A stretch of 64,000 bases of DNA, taken from contig NZ_FLLQ01000001.1 in assembly GCF_900088415.1 (NCBI RefSeq), positions 62,001-126,000 on the forward strand, in the 5' to 3' direction. This document shows positions 61,115-64,000 of this stretch, in pieces (positions within the stretch are counted from its first letter, which is position 1; the number at the start of each line of letters is the position of its first letter). The position numbers and the translations under genes are program-made. Under the pieces are notes generated by a model that was not told the origin of the DNA, did no database searches, and was given only the letters and a program-made list of their open reading frames with translations. Source of the stretch: Vibrio mediterranei (GTDB taxonomy: Bacteria > Pseudomonadota > Gammaproteobacteria > Enterobacterales > Vibrionaceae).

Positions 61115-62137
61115 CTACGCCGACTCACGAATGATCAGTTGAGGTGGTTGAATAAGACTATACGGTTGAGAATATTCTTGTTCTAGTTGGCTAATAAGAC
61201 GTTTCGCAGCCTGTCTACCCATTTCTCTTGCGTTGAAGTTGACGAAAGTAAGCGGAGGCTCGGTTAACTCTGCTTCTTCTACGTCATCAAAACCGATAAT
61301 TGATACTTGTTCACCAATAAACTGATCTTTGCCAATTTGTCGACCAGAACGATGAATGCCATATACAGCACCAAGCGCAGTGGAAGAGTGGTGGCAAAGA
61401 ATTGCGGTTATTTGCGGGTGTTCAGACAGTAGCGTTTGTACTGCGTTAGCAGCCGCCTTTTGACCTTTTTCGCATTCCACCACCCACTCTGGTTTAAATG
61501 GCAAACCAAATTGCATGAGGGTGGAACAGTATCCACCGATTCGCTCGGCTCTGCACAACGAACTGCTTGCACCTCCAACGTATGCGATTCGGCGATGTCC
61601 TTGTTTTATTAGATGTTCGGTTGCAAGCTTCGCCGCATAGTTATTATCAGGGCCGACAAAATCTATTTGCTTGTCGAGCGATGCACGAGAGACGCAGACC
61701 AAAGGCAGGTTTTGTTCCTTCATTTTTTCGATATTAAATTGCTGGTTGTCAGCGATAGGGCAGAAAGCGATACCACCGACACCTTGCCGTGACATTGTCA
61801 TCATGCACTTTTCAAATCGTTCCTGACTATCGCCACTTTGAGCCAGAATCAACATATACCCTTGGCGTTCAATCTCTTCGCTAATTCCAGATGCGACTTC
61901 GGAGTAATAAGGGTCACTAATGTCTTTAAGGATCAGACCGATTATTTCGCTCGAATTTGAGCGTAAGTTTGCTGCAGCGCGATTACGAATGTAGCCAAGC
62001 TCTTCAACAGCTTGGTTAACCTTGTCTATAGTGTCGGGAGAAATACGTCCTTTGTTTCCCAATACCATGGAAACAGTTGTGACAGAGACTCCCGCATATT
62101 TAGCGACTTCTGTAATGGTCACTTTTTTTGATGACAT
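61115..62137 (-). CDS. malI: LacI-family repressor MalI
   Basis: A 340 aa repressor with a LacI helix-turn-helix (ITEVAKYAGVSVTTVSMVLG), the hinge GYIRNRAAANLRS and a periplasmic-binding-like effector domain. It follows my recall of E. coli MalI (GKGRIS, YVGGASSSLCRAERIGGYCS, PFKPEWVVEC). It represses malX in E. coli. The same arrangement and the 16 bp operator are present here. The inducer is unknown even in E. coli. Confidence 0.92.
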   Translation of the reverse strand: MSSKKVTITEVAKYAGVSVTTVSMVLGNKGRISPDTIDKVNQAVEELGYIRNRAAANLRSNSSEIIGLILKDISDPYYSEVASGISEEIERQGYMLILAQSGDSQERFEKCMMTMSRQGVGGIAFCPIADNQQFNIEKMKEQNLPLVCVSRASLDKQIDFVGPDNNYAAKLATEHLIKQGHRRIAYVGGASSSLCRAERIGGYCSTLMQFGLPFKPEWVVECEKGQKAAANAVQTLLSEHPQITAILCHHSSTALGAVYGIHRSGRQIGKDQFIGEQVSIIGFDDVEEAELTEPPLTFVNFNAREMGRQAAKRLISQLEQEYSQPYSLIQPPQLIIRESA

Positions 62138-62153
62138 AGTTTCACTTAATGTA

Positions 62154-62269
62154 GGAAAAACGTTTTATCAAATTACTTTACCTTCATTGTGTTGTTTTTT
62201 AAAGCCTTACTTTGGCTATTGGATTTGTTGTTTAAGTGGATCACAGATTTGCTGATAAAACGTTTTATC
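62154..62269. promoter_or_regulatory. MalI operators in the malI/malX divergent promoter
   Basis: GATAAAACGTTTTATC at 62254-62269 is a perfect 16 bp palindrome, the known MalI box by recall. A second, partial copy, GGAAAAACGTTTTATC, is at 62154-62169 near the malI start. A third half, AAAAGTTTTATC, follows the first directly. Confidence 0.9.
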
Positions 62270-62373
62270 AAAAGTTTTATCAGCTTATATTTGCGTCATA
62301 AATACAAAATATCATGCCCATCAGCAGTGGTGAGTATGAGCCCTACAAGCTCTTAATCTTTTGGAGACGTACT

Positions 62374-63948
62374 ATGTCTACACGCAATAACAAATCGACC
62401 ATGTGGGAGTTTCTGCAAAGCCTTGGCAAGACTTTCATGTTGCCTGTCGCACTTCTTGCCTTCTCAGGTATCTTACTTGGGGTGGGGAGTTCACTGTCGA
62501 GCGCGGCAATTAAAGAAGCGATCCCTTTACTAGATAATACCTTGTTGCAATACCTATTCATGTGGATGACAAAAATAGGTCTTGTTGCGTTTATTTATCT
62601 TCCAGTAATGTTCGCTATCGCCATTCCTCTTGGTCTAGCTCGCGAAGAAAAGGGTGTGGCGGCCTTTGCGGGTTTTGTTGGTTATGCTGCGTTTAATCTC
62701 GCGATCAACTTCTTCCTAACCGTGGCTGGCGTGCTAGGTGATAGCGCCCAAGAAAAAGCGTATGGTGTAAAAAGTATTATCGGTATTGAGTCGATAGATA
62801 CAGGCATTTTAGGCGCAGTCGTTGTGGGTATTATCGTCGCAAAACTGCACCAGCGCTATTACACCTTTAAAATGCCTGATGCATTAGCCTTCTTTGGTGG
62901 TGCACGTTTTGTCCCGATTATCTCTGCGATTGTGCTAGGTGTGGTTGGTGTATTTATCCCATTTGTTTGGCCATATTTCGCAGCGGGTATCAACGGTATT
63001 GGTCATGTTATCGAGGGTGCTGGCGAGTTTGGTCCAATGCTATTTGGTACCGGCGAGCGTTTGTTATTACCTATTGGTTTACACCACATCTTAGTTGCTT
63101 TGATTCGTTTCACTGAAGCGGGCGGTACAATGGAAGTATGTGGTCAAACGGTTTCTGGTGCATTGAATATTTTTTACTCTGAGCTGTCTTGTCCTGATAC
63201 TCAAGGATTCACACCTGAAGTTACCGCTTTCCTTTCTCAAGGTAAAATGCCGACTTTCCTAGGTGGTTTACCAGGTGCAGCATTGGCTATGTACCACTGT
63301 GCGCGTCCAGAAAATCGTTCAAAGATTAAAGCACTTTTGATCTCTGGTGTTGTAGCGTGCGTGGTAGGGGGTATTACTGAGCCTCTAGAGTTCTTGTTCT
63401 TATTCGTGGCACCAGTTTTGTATTTTGTTCACGCAATCCTGACTGGGCTTGGCTTCATGATTATGGGACTGTTAGACGTCACGATTGGTAACACCGACGG
63501 TAATATTATCGACTTCTTCGTCTTTGGTATTCTCCAAGGAACAGCGACCAAATGGTATTTGGTACCACTAGTCGCGGGTGTTTGGTTTATCGTCTACTAC
63601 TCAGTGTTCAAATTTGCCATCACTCGTTTTAACTTGAAAACGCCGGGGCGTGACGTTGATACGGCTGAAGTCGATAGCCAACTTGAAGCAGCGTTTGTAA
63701 ATGAATCTGGCAAAGGGGCTGCGGTGTTGGCTGCGTTAGGTGGAAAAGAGAATATCACCTCTCTCGATAACTGTATTACGCGCCTTCGCATGTCTGTTAA
63801 TGACATGAGTTTAGTGGATGATGCGAAGCTAAAAGCCAACGGTGCTCTGGGTGTTATTAAGCTTGATGAACATAACTTACAGGTGGTCATTGGCACTCAA
63901 GTGCACTTAGTTAAAAACGAAATGCAGGCTTTAATGAGCGCAAGCTAG
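62374..63948 (+). CDS. malX: MalX, PTS EIIBC (maltose/glucose type)
   Basis: A 524 aa PTS enzyme II with EIIC (about residues 10-420, ten or so helices; LWEFxQxLGKTFMLPVALL-type start and GTGERLLLPIGLHHILVALI) and EIIB at the C-terminus with the phosphorylated Cys in LDNCITRLRMSV. There is no EIIA, so a glucose-type EIIA must be shared. The ATG at 62374 with TTTTGGAGA before it is used instead of 62314. E. coli malX is followed by malY; here a terminator follows at once. Confidence 0.93.
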   Translation: MSTRNNKSTMWEFLQSLGKTFMLPVALLAFSGILLGVGSSLSSAAIKEAIPLLDNTLLQYLFMWMTKIGLVAFIYLPVMFAIAIPLGLAREEKGVAAFAGFVGYAAFNLAINFFLTVAGVLGDSAQEKAYGVKSIIGIESIDTGILGAVVVGIIVAKLHQRYYTFKMPDALAFFGGARFVPIISAIVLGVVGVFIPFVWPYFAAGINGIGHVIEGAGEFGPMLFGTGERLLLPIGLHHILVALIRFTEAGGTMEVCGQTVSGALNIFYSELSCPDTQGFTPEVTAFLSQGKMPTFLGGLPGAALAMYHCARPENRSKIKALLISGVVACVVGGITEPLEFLFLFVAPVLYFVHAILTGLGFMIMGLLDVTIGNTDGNIIDFFVFGILQGTATKWYLVPLVAGVWFIVYYSVFKFAITRFNLKTPGRDVDTAEVDSQLEAAFVNESGKGAAVLAALGGKENITSLDNCITRLRMSVNDMSLVDDAKLKANGALGVIKLDEHNLQVVIGTQVHLVKNEMQALMSAS

Positions 63949-63965
63949 TTCAGTGTTTTGCTCTG

Positions 63966-63996
63966 CCTCAGTGTCGATTGTCTGACATTGAGGTTT
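63966..63996 (+). terminator. Terminator after malX
   Basis: CCTCAGTGTC / GACATTGAGG stem (one G-T pair) with an 8 nt loop and TTTATT behind it, cut close to the window end. Confidence 0.75.
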
Positions 63997-64000
63997 ATTC

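Overview
The window looks like a Vibrionaceae chromosome segment. The gene set fits: norR-hmp, CspA, ThrE, RlhA, YaeQ, malI-malX, a beta-alanine/putrescine locus, and yih-type sulfoquinovose genes. GC content looks moderate and codon use looks even. I saw no phage, IS, integron or CRISPR structure. There is one tRNA, Gly(TCC), at 12681-12755. Comparisons with E. coli proteins are from memory; no alignment was run.

Layout. (1) 1-5452: amine/beta-alanine catabolism: a PuuC-like aldehyde dehydrogenase cut by the left edge, the PuuR-like repressor, and a divergent operon of an omega-aminotransferase, MmsA and a class I glutamine amidotransferase. (2) 5605-9158: a membrane-anchored glutaredoxin, then the nitric oxide module norR/hmp, with two GT-N7-AC NorR sites and a clear sigma-54 promoter. 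(3) 9186-18184: housekeeping and poorly known genes (YaeQ pair, cold shock protein, ThrE, tRNA-Gly, lipoproteins, a degenerate HAD protein, an MFS exporter, RlhA). (4) 18276-39404: a sulfatase region. It holds a GntR regulator, a glycine-zipper protein, an aldehyde dehydrogenase, a porin, a LuxR-type regulator, a short-chain dehydrogenase, a FadL-type channel, a small membrane protein, an HlyD/DUF3302 pair and a Cys-type sulfatase. It ends with a nine-gene operon that starts with the sulfatase-maturing radical SAM enzyme and continues into a complete MoxR/DUF58/VWA/BatD module. Nearly every promoter from 19.0 to 30.1 kb carries a copy of one dyad motif, CAGTA-N4/5-TACNG, which suggests a single regulon. 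(5) 39502-43345: an orphan PhnD-like binding protein, a C45-type Ntn-hydrolase, and an XRE regulator with a palindrome repeated at two promoters. (6) 43385-57569: a sulfoquinovose (SQ) catabolic cluster. (7) 57561-63948: a GlxA-type AraC regulator, a LysE exporter, a YtcJ-like amidohydrolase, and malI/malX with the MalI operator.

The SQ cluster encodes a sulfo-Embden-Meyerhof-Parnas pathway. YihQ releases SQ from its glycosides, a mutarotase and YihS make sulfofructose, and YihV phosphorylates it. An aldolase then splits the product to DHAP and sulfolactaldehyde, and YihU reduces the latter to DHPS. Active-site and sulfonate-binding residues of YihQ, YihU, YihV and YihS can be matched one by one to the E. 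coli enzymes. The cluster differs from E. coli in three ways: the aldolase is a zinc-dependent class II enzyme instead of class I YihT, uptake appears to be by a TRAP transporter (DctQMP) instead of MFS permeases, and a DhaR-like regulator lacking the GAFTGA motif sits at the end, preceded by an unlisted 49-codon gene for a small membrane protein. No DHPS exporter is evident.

The observations I rate highest are the shared operator of the sulfatase region, the joining of a sulfatase-maturing enzyme to a MoxR/VWA machine in one operon, and the TRAP/class II aldolase version of sulfoglycolysis.
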